64,000 bases of DNA from Paracoccaceae bacterium (GCA_020425125.1 JAGQRV010000030.1:1-64000); one strand, 5' to 3'. Shown: positions 35,872 through 45,139, counted from the stretch's first letter. The notes: generated by a model not told the origin, from the sequence alone. A program made the numbers and translations.

Positions 35872-37284
35872 GTGACCAGATATCCCCGCGACATGGGTGG
35901 CTATGGACCGACGCCGCCGTCCGCCGACTGGCCGGGCGGCGCGCGGATCGCGGTGCAGATCGTGCTCAACTACGAAGAAGGCGGCGAGAACTGCATCCTG
36001 CATGGCGATGCTGCGTCAGAGGCGTTCCTGAGCGAGATCGTGGGCGCACAGCCCTGGATCGGACAGCGCCACTGGAACATGGAATCGATCTACGAATACG
36101 GCGCGCGCGCCGGTTTCTGGCGGCTCCATCGGCTGATGAAGGATCTTCCGGTGACGGTCTATGGCGTCGCTTCGGCGCTGGCACGATCGCCGGAGCAGGT
36201 TGCGGCGATGAAGGGGGCGGGCTGGGAGATCGCCAGCCACGGTCTGAAATGGGTCGAATACCGCGACATCCCCGAAGACGAGGAGCGCGCCCACATGGCC
36301 GAGGCCATCCGCCTCCATACCGAAGTGGTGGGGGAACGCCCGAGGGGCTGGTATACCGGTCGGTCGTCGATCAACACGGTCCGACTGGCGGCCGAGGAAG
36401 GCGGCTTTGCGTATGTCGCGGATACCTACGACGACGATCTCCCCTACTGGCTCCGGATCTCCGGGCGCGATCAGTTGATCGTGCCCTATACGCTCGATGC
36501 CAACGACATGCGCTTTGCGACCCCGCAGGGGTTCAATTCCGGCGATCAGTTCTTCGCCTACCTGCGCGACGCCTTCGACTGCCTTTATGCCGAGGGCACG
36601 GCCGGAGAGCCGAAGATGATGTCGGTCGGCCTGCATTGCCGCCTGATCGGGCGTCCGGGCCGGGTGATGGCCCTGCGGCGCTTCCTCGACCATGCGCGGA
36701 GCCATGATGGTGTCTGGTTCGCGACCCGGTTGCAGATCGCCGAACATTGGGCCGCCACACATCCACCCGTCGCCTTCGACCGGCCGTCGCGGATGGACGA
36801 GGCCGCCTTCGTCGCGGCCTTCGGATCGGTCTATGAACATTCGCCCTGGATTGCGAAGCGGGCCTTCCGGCTGGAGCTCGGGCCCGCGCACGATTGCGCC
36901 GCCGGCATGGCCAATGCGCTCGCCCGTGTGTTCCGCTCGGCCACCGAGGCAGAGCGGATGGGCGTTCTTACCGCGCATCCCGACCTGGCCGGCAAGCTCG
37001 CGGCGGCGAAGCGGCTGACGACGGAGTCGACGGCCGAGCAGGCCTCTGCCGGGCTCGACGCGCTGACCGATGCCGAGCGGGACGAATTCAGCCGGCTGAA
37101 CGCCGCCTATGTGGACAAGTTCGGATTTCCGTTCATCATCGCCGTGCGCGACCACACCAAGGCTTCCATCCTCGCCGCGTTCAAGCGCCGGATCGAGAAC
37201 GACCGGGAGGCGGAATTCGCCGAGGCCTGCCGACAGGTCGAACGGATTGGTGCGCACCGGCTGAAGGCGATGCTGCCGCGATGA
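35872..37284 (+). CDS. puuE: Allantoinase PuuE fused to OHCU decarboxylase UraD
   Basis: 470 residues. The start is GTG 35872 with GGAGG 5 bases upstream. Residues 1-310 are a cofactor-independent allantoinase of the polysaccharide deacetylase fold (RYPRDMGGYG, IASHGLKWVEYRDIPEDEERAHM, GWYTGRSSINTVRLAAEEGGF). Residues about 315-470 are OHCU decarboxylase: FVAAFGSVYEHSPWIAKRAF with the catalytic histidine, HPDLAGKLA and FGFPFIIAVRDHTKASILAAF. The fused enzyme converts OHCU to (S)-allantoin and then to allantoate. The last four bases overlap the start of allA. Confidence 0.95.
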   Translation: MTRYPRDMGGYGPTPPSADWPGGARIAVQIVLNYEEGGENCILHGDAASEAFLSEIVGAQPWIGQRHWNMESIYEYGARAGFWRLHRLMKDLPVTVYGVASALARSPEQVAAMKGAGWEIASHGLKWVEYRDIPEDEERAHMAEAIRLHTEVVGERPRGWYTGRSSINTVRLAAEEGGFAYVADTYDDDLPYWLRISGRDQLIVPYTLDANDMRFATPQGFNSGDQFFAYLRDAFDCLYAEGTAGEPKMMSVGLHCRLIGRPGRVMALRRFLDHARSHDGVWFATRLQIAEHWAATHPPVAFDRPSRMDEAAFVAAFGSVYEHSPWIAKRAFRLELGPAHDCAAGMANALARVFRSATEAERMGVLTAHPDLAGKLAAAKRLTTESTAEQASAGLDALTDAERDEFSRLNAAYVDKFGFPFIIAVRDHTKASILAAFKRRIENDREAEFAEACRQVERIGAHRLKAMLPR

Positions 37285-37769
37285 GTCGCGATCTGGAGAT
37301 GCGGCCTCTGACGGTGGAGGCCTTTGCGCCCTTTGGTGAGGTTCTCGAGGCGGTTGGCGCACCGGACCGGATCATCAACCAGGGCTTCTGCGGGCGGTTC
37401 CACGACCGCGCGAAGGTGGACTTCGGAACCGGCAGGGCGGGGATCAGCCTGTTCGAGGCGGTGCCGCGCGCGCTTCCCTACACGCTCGACATGGTCGAGC
37501 GGCATCCGGAGGGCAGCCAGGCTTTCGTGCCGATGACCGAACACCCTTTCCTGGTCATCGTCGCGCCGGACGAGGGCGGCGTGCCTGGCCGGCCGCTGGC
37601 GTTTCGAACGGCGCCGCATCAGGCGATCAACCTTCGTCGCGGCACCTGGCACGGCGTGCTGACACCGCTCCATGCGCCGGGGCTGTTCGCGGTGATCGAC
37701 CGGATCGGAGACGCGGCGAACCTCGAGGAACACTGGTTCGATACGCCGTGGCGGGTGGTCGGAGGCTGA
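37281..37769 (+). CDS. allA: Ureidoglycolate lyase
   Basis: 162 residues; ATG 37281 overlaps the puuE-uraD stop (ATGA). Typical family blocks: LTVEAFAPFGEVLE, INQGFCGRFHD, LPYTLDMVERHPEGSQAFVPM and NLRRGTWHGVLTPL (cupin core histidine). It splits ureidoglycolate to glyoxylate and urea. It ends 6 bases from the convergent phosphatase gene, leaving no room for a separate terminator. Confidence 0.94.
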   Translation: MSRDLEMRPLTVEAFAPFGEVLEAVGAPDRIINQGFCGRFHDRAKVDFGTGRAGISLFEAVPRALPYTLDMVERHPEGSQAFVPMTEHPFLVIVAPDEGGVPGRPLAFRTAPHQAINLRRGTWHGVLTPLHAPGLFAVIDRIGDAANLEEHWFDTPWRVVGG

Positions 37770-37775
37770 CGGCGC

Positions 37776-39227
37776 TCAGATCGGCATCGGGTCGGTCGGA
37801 CCGCTGTCTTCCAGACGCCAGGACGCGGTCCAGGCGTCCTGCGTCCGTTCGAGGACTAGATAGTTCCGCTCGGCCGTATAGACGCTGCGCCGGCCGGGCA
37901 GGGGATGCAGCCGAAGCGGATGGTCCTTGAGCGGCGCCTCTCCGAACCGGGCCAGCAGGCCGAGGACCGCCCCGTAAGTCCAGTGCGGCGGCGGATGGGC
38001 GATTCCCGAGGCAACGAGCTGATGGATCGGCCCGGATGCTGTGGCCATGGTGCCGCGTGTCGCGAGATGGATCTCGCCCGACAGGAACGTGATCTCGCTG
38101 CCGCGCCAGTGCAGCGCAATGGACGCGGAAAGGAAGTCCTGCCATTCGGTCCGGTGGGCGTGGCTCTGCCATTGGTCGCGGAGGTCGTCCTCGTACTTCT
38201 CGAACCACGGCGTGCGCTGCATCCAGCTTTCGACCAGCGACAGCCGGGGGCCGATGGCGGGAACGCTTGACAGGATCAGCGTGCGCGGCTCCGCGGGGGC
38301 GGCCAACGCGGCACGGAACGCCTCCCAGCCGTTGGTGCCCATTACCCGGTCGGGGCGGCGTTCGGATCTCAGGTCCGGGGCGATGATCCTGAGCCCGGGC
38401 AGTGCCACCTGCCAGCCGAGCGACCGGCCGGACGGATCGTCGCAAATGATCGGCAGCCGGTCTGATGTGGCCGCCATCTGAAACAGCAGGAACGCGCGCC
38501 GGGCCACTGCGAAGAGGGTCCGCCCGATGGACGAGTCGAGAGCCGGCGGTTTCAGCGAGCCCCATCCGTCGCAGATATCGTGGTCGTCCCACATCGCCAG
38601 GGACGGAACGCGTGCAGCCAGATAGGCGAATTCGGGCTGGGCATAGAGTTGCAGGTACCGCGCAGCGAACGCGTCCGCGAGTGACGCGCGCAGGTCCTCG
38701 AGTGCATCTTCGTCCACTACTTCGGGCAGATCGCGGGGCCAGCCGGCAGACAGCGGATGCGCATGGGTGGCTTCGTCGGCATAGATCTGGTCCCCGCCGT
38801 GAAGCAGGATCTGGAACGGCGCTGCGCGGTGCTCCTCGCCCAGCCGAGCCCACATCGCATTCCGCTCACGCATGTCGCGGTCGAGATCGCCATGCTCCTG
38901 CCCGTTGCAGGACGCAAAGGCGACTCGGAGGTCGTCGTCGTAGCTGGTGTCGACCGAATATTCGATGCCGTCCGCGCGATAGGTCGCGGTCCCGCCGCGG
39001 GGCAGGCGCATGTCGTAGAGATGGATGTCCCAATTCGACATGGATGCGGCAAGGCGATGTCCGGCCTGTCCGTCCGCCGTGGAAACCTCCGGCGCCGGCT
39101 GTCCGCTGCAGACCGCCATGAGCGCCGCGAGAAGGACATCGCCGGATTCGAGGCCGCGGAAATGCAGTACCGGGCCGACCGGTCCCCGATCCGGCGCGTC
39201 GGCCCCGCCGCCTGTTGCCTTGCGCAT
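37776..39227 (-). CDS. PhoD-like metallophosphatase
   Basis: 483 residues from ATG 39227 with AAGGGGA upstream. Metal-binding motifs of the PhoD/purple acid phosphatase-like fold: VAFASCNGQ, LLHGGDQIYADE (GDQ-Y), MWDDHDICDGWG, and FLSGEIHLATRG. No signal peptide is seen, so it is probably cytoplasmic, unlike secreted PhoD. It sits in the purine cluster on the minus strand between allA and allE; whether it acts in that pathway is unknown. Confidence 0.85.
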   Translation of the reverse strand: MRKATGGGADAPDRGPVGPVLHFRGLESGDVLLAALMAVCSGQPAPEVSTADGQAGHRLAASMSNWDIHLYDMRLPRGGTATYRADGIEYSVDTSYDDDLRVAFASCNGQEHGDLDRDMRERNAMWARLGEEHRAAPFQILLHGGDQIYADEATHAHPLSAGWPRDLPEVVDEDALEDLRASLADAFAARYLQLYAQPEFAYLAARVPSLAMWDDHDICDGWGSLKPPALDSSIGRTLFAVARRAFLLFQMAATSDRLPIICDDPSGRSLGWQVALPGLRIIAPDLRSERRPDRVMGTNGWEAFRAALAAPAEPRTLILSSVPAIGPRLSLVESWMQRTPWFEKYEDDLRDQWQSHAHRTEWQDFLSASIALHWRGSEITFLSGEIHLATRGTMATASGPIHQLVASGIAHPPPHWTYGAVLGLLARFGEAPLKDHPLRLHPLPGRRSVYTAERNYLVLERTQDAWTASWRLEDSGPTDPMPI

Positions 39228-39344
39228 GCTGCCGTCCCCTTCGTCCGTCCTGGCATCCGTCCACCGCCCGACCGTCGGCGGGGCAGCCACGTCCCATGGA
39301 TCAAGGCTGTCGCGGGGACCTGCGCCTCAATTTGCGGGGCGGTG

Positions 39345-40181
39345 CTAGCCTGTCCCGAACGGGCGCAGCGGCATGTGCCGGTTCACATCCTTGTAGAGCA
39401 GATAGCGGAACGGGCCGGGTCCGCCAGCATAGCAGGCCTGCGGGCAGAAGGCGCGCAGCCACATGAAGTCGCCGGCCTCGACCTCGACCCAATCCTGGTT
39501 GAGCCGGTAGACCGCCTTGCCCTGAAGGACGTAGAGCCCGTGTTCCATGACGTGGGTTTCCGGGAAAGGGATCACCGCTCCCGGCTGCAGCGTGACGACG
39601 GTCACGTGCATGTCGTGGCGCAGGTCGCTGGGATCGACGAAGCGCGTGGTGGCCCAGCCGCCGTTGGTATCGGGCATCGGGTCGGGGCGGATCTGGGCGT
39701 CGCTGGATATGACGGGATCGGGCGCCGCCAGGCCCTCGACCTTCTGATAGGCCTTGCGAATCCAGTGGAACCGGGCCGTCGACGTGCTCTGATTGTTCAG
39801 GCGCCAGTCGAGCCCGGGCGGCAGATACGCATAGCCGCCGGGTCCCAGCAGGTGCGTGGCGTCACCGAACGAAAGCGTCACCTCGCCATCCATCACGAAC
39901 AGAACCCCTTCGGCCTGCGGGTCGTTTTCGGGCCGCTCCGACCCGCCGCCGGGCGCCACTTCCATCACATACTGGCTGAAGGTCTCGGCAAATCCGCTCA
40001 GCGGCCGGGCAAGGACCCAGAGCCGCGTCCCTTCCCAGAACGGAAGGTAGCTGGTCACGATGTCGCGCAGGCAGCCCTTCGGGATGACGGCGTAGGCGTC
40101 GGTGACCGTCGCCCGGTCCGTCAGAAGGTGCGTTTGCCCGGGCAGGCCGCCGACAGGGGAGAAATAGGACCGTTCGGTCAT
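39345..40181 (-). CDS. allE: (S)-ureidoglycine aminohydrolase, bicupin
   Basis: 278 residues, two cupin domains. Seen: the N-terminal SYFSPVGGLPGQTHLLTDRATVTDAYAVIPKGCLRDIVTSYLPFWEG typical of AllE, GPGGYAYLPPGLDW in the first cupin, and PFPETHVMEHGLYVLQGKAVYRLNQDWVEVEAGDFMWLRAFCPQACYAGG in the second with manganese ligands (E, H, Q). It releases ammonia from ureidoglycine to give ureidoglycolate for AllA. ATG 40181, GGAGG about 10 bases upstream. Confidence 0.93.
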   Translation of the reverse strand: MTERSYFSPVGGLPGQTHLLTDRATVTDAYAVIPKGCLRDIVTSYLPFWEGTRLWVLARPLSGFAETFSQYVMEVAPGGGSERPENDPQAEGVLFVMDGEVTLSFGDATHLLGPGGYAYLPPGLDWRLNNQSTSTARFHWIRKAYQKVEGLAAPDPVISSDAQIRPDPMPDTNGGWATTRFVDPSDLRHDMHVTVVTLQPGAVIPFPETHVMEHGLYVLQGKAVYRLNQDWVEVEAGDFMWLRAFCPQACYAGGPGPFRYLLYKDVNRHMPLRPFGTG

Positions 40182-40673
40182 GGGATGGATCCTCCTCGAG
40201 GCGCATTTGTTCGTTCACGCGCCATGGGCGCGTTGTCTGCCATCCCGGTGCGATTGCCAAGGCCGGGGCGGCCGGCGGCGCGGTGCGACGGCTGCACGGC
40301 CACGAGGATGTGATTCGACAGACAGGGCCGATTCCACGCCTGCGGCGGGTGAAGTGCGCGAGTCCGGTCAGCTTCCGGTGGCCAAAATACAACCTTTGAG
40401 AGCATCTTGGTTGTCTCGCGGGATGCCGCCGCCGCTTGGCCCAACGAACGATCGCCTCGCATCCCTCCGAACCTGCCGGAAAGCTCCTGATCGGCGGGGT
40501 TGTGCGCGGAAGCCGGGTTGGTCCGCGATGGACGCACGACTATGGTTAAACCGTTACGGGAGACTCGCTGGATTTGGGATTACCGGGTTGAATTCTGCAC
40601 CTTCCACGCAACGGACGTCATTGCCCGGATCTGCCGGCCGGCCGCACCATACCGCATCCCCGGGTCATCGGGC
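40182..40673. other. Divergent intergenic region, allE / SMP-30
   Basis: 492 bases without a supportable gene. It contains an inverted repeat ACAACC (40389-40394) and GGTTGT (40409-40414) and less GC-rich patches near 40385-40415 and 40545-40600. The frame of the SMP-30 gene stays open back to 40500 but has no convincing earlier start. Confidence 0.4.
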
Positions 40674-41561
40674 ATGTCGCTCATGATGATCACGCTTGAG
40701 GCCCAGCTTCTGGTCGATTGCCACGCAACCCTTGGAGAGGGGATCCAGTGGAATCCGGCGCGGCGGCGAGTCTACTGGACCGACGTCAAGGGCCGCACGC
40801 TCTGGTCGTGCCAGGAGGATGGCTCGGGCGTGGCCCGACTCGATCTCGAAACCGGTCTGTGCTCGTTTGCGTTCTCCGACGACGGTCGGATCCTCGGCGC
40901 CTTCGAGGACGGTCTTGCCTGGCTCGATCCGGTCAGCGGACGGCGTACCCTGTTCGAGCCGTACCAGCCGGACAAGCCGACGACCCGGATGAACGACGGG
41001 GCGCTCGACCGCCAGGGCCGCTTCGTCGTCGGCGGCATCGATGAGGCCGAGCTTGCGCCGATCACGCCGGTCTGGACGGTGACGCGGGGCGAGGTCCGCA
41101 CCATCATCGACGGCGTCGGATGTGCCAACTCGACCGCGTTTTCGCCCGATGGCTCACGGATGTATTTCGCGGACAGCCCGACCGGCGAGATCCAGGTCTT
41201 CGACTACGACATCGGCCGGGGCATCCCGTCGAACCGGCGGGTCTTCGCACGGCTGAGGCCTTCGGAGGGCGTACCGGACGGCTCCACGGTCGATTCGCAG
41301 GGCGGGGTCTGGAACGCCCAGTACGGTGGCGGCGCGGTGCAGCGATTCCTCCCGGACGGGTCGCGCGACATCCGGATCGTCGTTCCGGCGCCCAACGTGA
41401 CCGACTGCGCGATCGGCGGCATCAAGTTCCAGCGCATGTTCATCACCACCGCACGACAGGAACTGGACGACCGGACGCTGGAAGAAAATCCGCTGTCCGG
41501 TGCGGTCTTCCATGTCGACCTCCCGGTCAGCGGCCTGCCGGCGGGCACCTATCGCCGCTGA
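40674..41561 (+). CDS. SMP-30/gluconolactonase family lactonase (1)
   Basis: 295 residues from ATG 40674; ATG 40683 or 40686 are equally possible. A six-bladed beta-propeller of the SMP-30/regucalcin type: ATLGEGIQWNPARRRVYWTDV (metal-ligand glutamate), TTRMNDGALDRQGRFVVGG, GCANSTAFSPDGSRMYFADSPTGEIQVFDYD and EGVPDGSTVDSQGGVWNAQYGGGAVQRF (metal-binding Asn and Asp). These enzymes open sugar lactones such as gluconolactone. A second, more distant SMP-30 gene lies at 42511-43410. Confidence 0.9.
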   Translation: MSLMMITLEAQLLVDCHATLGEGIQWNPARRRVYWTDVKGRTLWSCQEDGSGVARLDLETGLCSFAFSDDGRILGAFEDGLAWLDPVSGRRTLFEPYQPDKPTTRMNDGALDRQGRFVVGGIDEAELAPITPVWTVTRGEVRTIIDGVGCANSTAFSPDGSRMYFADSPTGEIQVFDYDIGRGIPSNRRVFARLRPSEGVPDGSTVDSQGGVWNAQYGGGAVQRFLPDGSRDIRIVVPAPNVTDCAIGGIKFQRMFITTARQELDDRTLEENPLSGAVFHVDLPVSGLPAGTYRR

Positions 41562-41728
41562 CGCGAGTCAAGGGATGGTACCGTCTGGGCGGATCCGAGT
41601 GGCCCCTGCGGGATCGTGCGTCTCGCCATGGGCCGCGGAGGCACCCGTCCAGCAGGAATTAAGGCGAAATCAACCTTAACGCCGCTACTCCTCGGGCCGA
41701 TGACATGCCCCGGATAGGAGTACCCGAC

Positions 41729-42523
41729 ATGCGCGCACAAACTCTCGGTTCCGCGTTCCGGCGTGGTGTGTTCGGGGTGCTGGCAGCCTGTGCGCTTGCC
41801 GGTGCTGCGGCGTTCTCGTCCGCGACGCCCGCCCGTGCCGCGACGCTGATGGTCGTCGGTGACGTCAACGCCGCGCCGGCAGCGAACCTGCCGCTCTACC
41901 TCAATCTCCTCGGTTCGTCGCGGGATGTCCTGTTTTCGCGTGCGAAGACCTCGGTGGGCAGCATCTGGCTCGAATATCAGAAACAGTCTGGCGTGACGGT
42001 GACCCAGTCCGCGGCGCCGCTGACGGCCGCGCTGCTGGCCACCACGGACATGCTGGTGATCGCGCCGACCTTCGATACGGCGATGGATTATACGGCGGCC
42101 GAGCTGGCTGCGGTTAAGAACTTCGTCTTCGGCGGCGGCAAGATACTGATGGTGGCCGAGGCGCAGGCATCAGCGGTCCTGGCCAACTACAACGCGGTCC
42201 TGCAGAGCCTTGGCACCACGATCCGGTATACCGGCAGTCGCTACCCGGACATCGAAAAGGTTCCTGCACCGAAACCGTCAGCCTATTCGACCGGTCTCGG
42301 TCCGTTCTCGCTGGCGAAATACGATACCCTTTCCGGCGGCCGGACGATCATCCAGGCGTCGCGCGGACCGGCCGTGGTCTACGAGAAGCTGGGTGGCATC
42401 GCACCGATCCCGCTGCCGGCCGGACTGCCGCTGGCGGGGACGGGGTTGTTGGCATTGGGCTGGTTTGCCCGGCGGCGCCGGCGCTCTGGCGATTTCGATG
42501 GCGGTCCCGGTCAGGGACGCTGA
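41729..42523 (+). CDS. Exported protein with VPLPA-CTERM-like sorting signal
   Basis: 264 residues. ATG 41729 is chosen because AGGAG (41716-41720) lies 8 bases upstream; ATG 41705 is in frame. A signal peptide ends near PARA (about residue 37). The middle (MVVGDVNAAPAANLPLYLNLL, DMLVIAPTFDTAMDYTAAELAAVKNFVFGGGKILMVAE) looks like a flavodoxin- or glutamine-amidotransferase-like sheet. The C-terminus IPLPAGLPLAGTGLLALGW followed by FARRRRR is a VPLPA-CTERM-type tripartite signal: motif, membrane helix, basic tail. Such proteins are handled by an exosortase-like enzyme, not found here. An inverted repeat TTAAGG/CCTTAA (41659-41679) lies in the leader. Confidence 0.78.
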   Translation: MRAQTLGSAFRRGVFGVLAACALAGAAAFSSATPARAATLMVVGDVNAAPAANLPLYLNLLGSSRDVLFSRAKTSVGSIWLEYQKQSGVTVTQSAAPLTAALLATTDMLVIAPTFDTAMDYTAAELAAVKNFVFGGGKILMVAEAQASAVLANYNAVLQSLGTTIRYTGSRYPDIEKVPAPKPSAYSTGLGPFSLAKYDTLSGGRTIIQASRGPAVVYEKLGGIAPIPLPAGLPLAGTGLLALGWFARRRRRSGDFDGGPGQGR

Positions 42524-43410
42524 ACGCCCCGGCGGTTCAGCACCACGCTGTAGACGCCGGTCGTCGCGGTGATGAAGAGCCATTGTTTCGCATTTCCGCC
42601 GAAACAGAGGTTCGAGACCCGCTCGGGAACCAGGACCTTGCCCAGAAGCCGGCCGTCCGGCGCGATGCAATGGACCCCGTCCGCCGCCGAGGACCAGAGA
42701 TTTCCGTCGGTATCGACGCGGATGCCGTCGGCCTTCCCGGGGTCGATCACGTGGAAGATCTCGCCGCCCGTCAGGCGGCCGTCCTCCGCGCAGTCGAAGA
42801 CACGGATATGCGCCGGATCGTCTTGATACATCCGGCCCGTATCGGCCATGTAGAGCCGGCGTTCGTCCGGCGAGAAAACCAGTCCGTTGGGGCAGTTCGC
42901 GTCGGTGACCATGGCGTCCATCTGCCCGGTTGCCGGATCGACGCGGTAAAGGTTGCACGGCAGTTCCTGCTCGGCCCGGTGGCCCTCGTAATCCGACATG
43001 ATCCCGTAATGCGGATCGCTGAACCAGATCGTTCCGTCGGACCGGACCACGACATCGTTCGGCGAGTTCAGCGGCTTGCCCAGAAAGCTGTCGGCGATCA
43101 CCGTGATGCTGCCGTCGTGCTCGGTCCGGGTGACGCGGCGTGTGCCATGCTCGCACGAGATCAGCCGGCCTTCCCGGTCGCGGGTGTGGCCGTTGGCGAA
43201 ACGGGACGGGGCGCGGAAGGTTGACAGTCCGACACCCGGAATCCAGCGCAGGATCCGGTCGTTGGGGATATCCGAGAACAGAAGGCATCCGGCATCGCCG
43301 AACCAGACCGGACCCTCGACCCAGTCGAAGCCGCTCGCAATCTGCTTTACCGGCGCGTTGTGCAGGACATAGGTCGCGAAAACCGGTTCGATGACAACGA
43401 AATCCGACAT
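42511..43410 (-). CDS. SMP-30/gluconolactonase family lactonase (2)
   Basis: 299 residues from ATG 43410. SMP-30 propeller motifs: DWVEGPVWFGDAGCLLFSDIPNDRILRW with the metal glutamate, CEHGTRRVTR, NSPNDVVVRSDGTIWFSDPHYGI, CPNGLVFSPDERRLYMADTG and DGIRVDTDGNLWSSAADGVHC. This is the gluconolactonase branch and differs from the regucalcin-like copy at 40674. Its 3' end overlaps the convergent CTERM gene by 13 bases. Substrate unknown. Confidence 0.9.
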   Translation of the reverse strand: MSDFVVIEPVFATYVLHNAPVKQIASGFDWVEGPVWFGDAGCLLFSDIPNDRILRWIPGVGLSTFRAPSRFANGHTRDREGRLISCEHGTRRVTRTEHDGSITVIADSFLGKPLNSPNDVVVRSDGTIWFSDPHYGIMSDYEGHRAEQELPCNLYRVDPATGQMDAMVTDANCPNGLVFSPDERRLYMADTGRMYQDDPAHIRVFDCAEDGRLTGGEIFHVIDPGKADGIRVDTDGNLWSSAADGVHCIAPDGRLLGKVLVPERVSNLCFGGNAKQWLFITATTGVYSVVLNRRGVQRP

Positions 43411-43579
43411 GGTGTCCCGTACTCCCCCGGCCAGTGCGCCTTTTCCTTGGGCGACGTTATCCGCTGCAGCCGCCGAGGAGGCAAGCGGCACGGCCGGTCG
43501 CTCGGGACCGGGATCACCGGTTGACGTTTAGGACCGGTTTTCGTTTTGTCGCCGGAGGGAAGCGCGCCTAAACTTGGGC

Positions 43580-44716
43580 ATGGCCCGACGCAGCGAACCG
43601 CCGTCCGACGATGCCGCCGAAGATCTGCTGCCCCCCGGACCGTATGACCCGGTGCCGGGTGAAGAGGATACACTCTGGTTCCTGCCCGACGAGGCGGCCC
43701 CGACTGCGGGCGATCCACCTTGGCGGATCCTGCGTTCCGATGCGGCGGCCAGCCGGCCTGCCGATTGGGCGGCGGCCGAGGCCGCCAATGCCGGGCTTCT
43801 GGCCCGCGCTGCGCTGACACTCGGGGCGCTTGACGAGCGGGTGCGCCATTGCGCGGAGGGCCTCCGGCGCCGGCTCGTCTGCCTCGAAGCGGCGGAACTG
43901 AGCTGGCATCTGGGAGAGCGCGTGACCGTCGACCGCCTGGCGCTTTACATGGTGCAGCGCCTGTCCGCCACCGGGGTGGACGCCCAGCCGCTGGCGCGGG
44001 CGGCCTGGGCGGTTCGGCGGCTTGAGCGCAGTCAGCCGCCGGATCCCGATGCGCTTGCCGAATTTCTTGGCCGGGAAGCCGTGCTGCGGTCCGGCGCCGA
44101 CGTTCTGACCCGTCCCGTGGGTGCGGAATTCGCCGCCCTGGCCGCGGACTGGCGCCGCGAACTGGAGGCAGGTGCCGTGCTGCATCCCGTCACGCGGGCG
44201 GCGCTTGCCTGGCACGCCTGGCGCCGCCACGGCCTGTCGGGCGACGAGGCGATGATCGAAGGCGCCGTGGTCGCCGCGCGGCTGGGCGGGGCGGCTTTGC
44301 GCCCCGGCGGGCTCGGCTTCGTGCCGGTTGCGCTTGGCGGCAGCGCTCCGCTGCGCGGCGCCGCCGGGGCGCACGAGGCGCTATCGGCCTGGCTGCAGGG
44401 TGTCGAGGCCGCGGCGCTGCGCGGCCTGATGGAGGCGGACAGGGTCGACCGCTGGCTGCGCCGGGCCGAAGACGCGATTGCGCCGATGTCGGGCCGCACC
44501 CCGTCGCGGCTTCTGGCCGCTCTGCAGAAGTGGCCGCTCGTCTCGGCGCCGATGCTGGAGACCGAAACCGGCGTCTCGCGCGCCGCCGTGCAGCGCAACA
44601 TGACCCGCCTGGAGGAACTGGGCCTGGTCGACGAAGTGACCGGGCAAAGTCGCTTCCGGTTCTGGCGCCTGGCCTTGGGCGCGGCTGGTGCGCCGGACGC
44701 CGCGTCGGGCGGTTGA
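43580..44716 (+). CDS. RHE_PE00001/DUF1612-like HTH protein
   Basis: 378 residues from ATG 43580. A long alanine-rich helical region leads to a C-terminal winged helix-turn-helix: RLLAALQKWPLVSAPMLETETGVSRAAVQRNMTRLEELGLVDEVTGQSRFRFWRL. This arrangement resembles the DUF1612 plus HTH_13 proteins first annotated on rhizobial plasmids (RHE_PE00001 family). Several members look plasmid-associated, consistent with the replicon genes here. Role unknown; DNA-binding regulator is likely from the HTH. Confidence 0.65.
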   Translation: MARRSEPPSDDAAEDLLPPGPYDPVPGEEDTLWFLPDEAAPTAGDPPWRILRSDAAASRPADWAAAEAANAGLLARAALTLGALDERVRHCAEGLRRRLVCLEAAELSWHLGERVTVDRLALYMVQRLSATGVDAQPLARAAWAVRRLERSQPPDPDALAEFLGREAVLRSGADVLTRPVGAEFAALAADWRRELEAGAVLHPVTRAALAWHAWRRHGLSGDEAMIEGAVVAARLGGAALRPGGLGFVPVALGGSAPLRGAAGAHEALSAWLQGVEAAALRGLMEADRVDRWLRRAEDAIAPMSGRTPSRLLAALQKWPLVSAPMLETETGVSRAAVQRNMTRLEELGLVDEVTGQSRFRFWRLALGAAGAPDAASGG

Positions 44717-44935
44717 CAATGTAGACTGAAACACTCAACAATTGATCATCGCCCAGCCACCCGTGACGGGAAGCCCGGTGCAACCCTGACGGAGGCTCTG
44801 CATGCTGTCCCTACTGTTCCTTGTCCGATCTCCTCTGCGCGTCGCGACGGTGCGGCGTCGCAACGCGGTATTCCTTGCTGTTGCCATCCCCATCGGAGCC
44901 GGCCCACGGGGCGCAGTCCGACCGGGGCTGCGGCC

Positions 44936-45139
44936 ATGAATGCGCGGCCGAGCCTTGGTCTTCCATTCGGCCGGTACTCCACGTCTGCGCCGGCGGTGGA
45001 GACCCGCGGGACCGTGCTACCGCCAATGCATGACGCCCGCGCCCTGACGGGTGGCGGCCCGACCGCCGCCATCGTGCTCGACGGGCAAAGCTACCTGCTG
45101 CGGATTACCCGGTCCGGCAAACTGATCCTGACCAAATGA
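44936..45139 (+). CDS. hemP: HemP-like hemin uptake protein
   Basis: 67 residues from ATG 44936; a shorter 37-residue form from ATG 45026 is possible. The C-terminal half DARALTGGGPTAAIVLDGQSYLLRITRSGKLILTK matches the HemP signature (I-x-H/D-x-G-x-x-Y-x-LR-x-T-R-x-GKLILTK). HemP proteins are small cytoplasmic factors needed for heme uptake gene expression in some bacteria. Its stop overlaps the start of the next gene (ATGA). A TTGACA hexamer (44713-44718) in an AT-rich patch upstream may belong to its promoter. Confidence 0.8.
   Translation: MNARPSLGLPFGRYSTSAPAVETRGTVLPPMHDARALTGGGPTAAIVLDGQSYLLRITRSGKLILTK

Noticed and set aside
36350-36357. GGTATACC inside the puuE-uraD gene
   Set aside because: Lies in coding sequence and lacks the AAA extension shared by the two promoter copies; chance match to the GntR element.
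42225-42232. GGTATACC inside the VPLPA-CTERM-like gene
   Set aside because: Coding position and no AAA extension; not treated as an operator.
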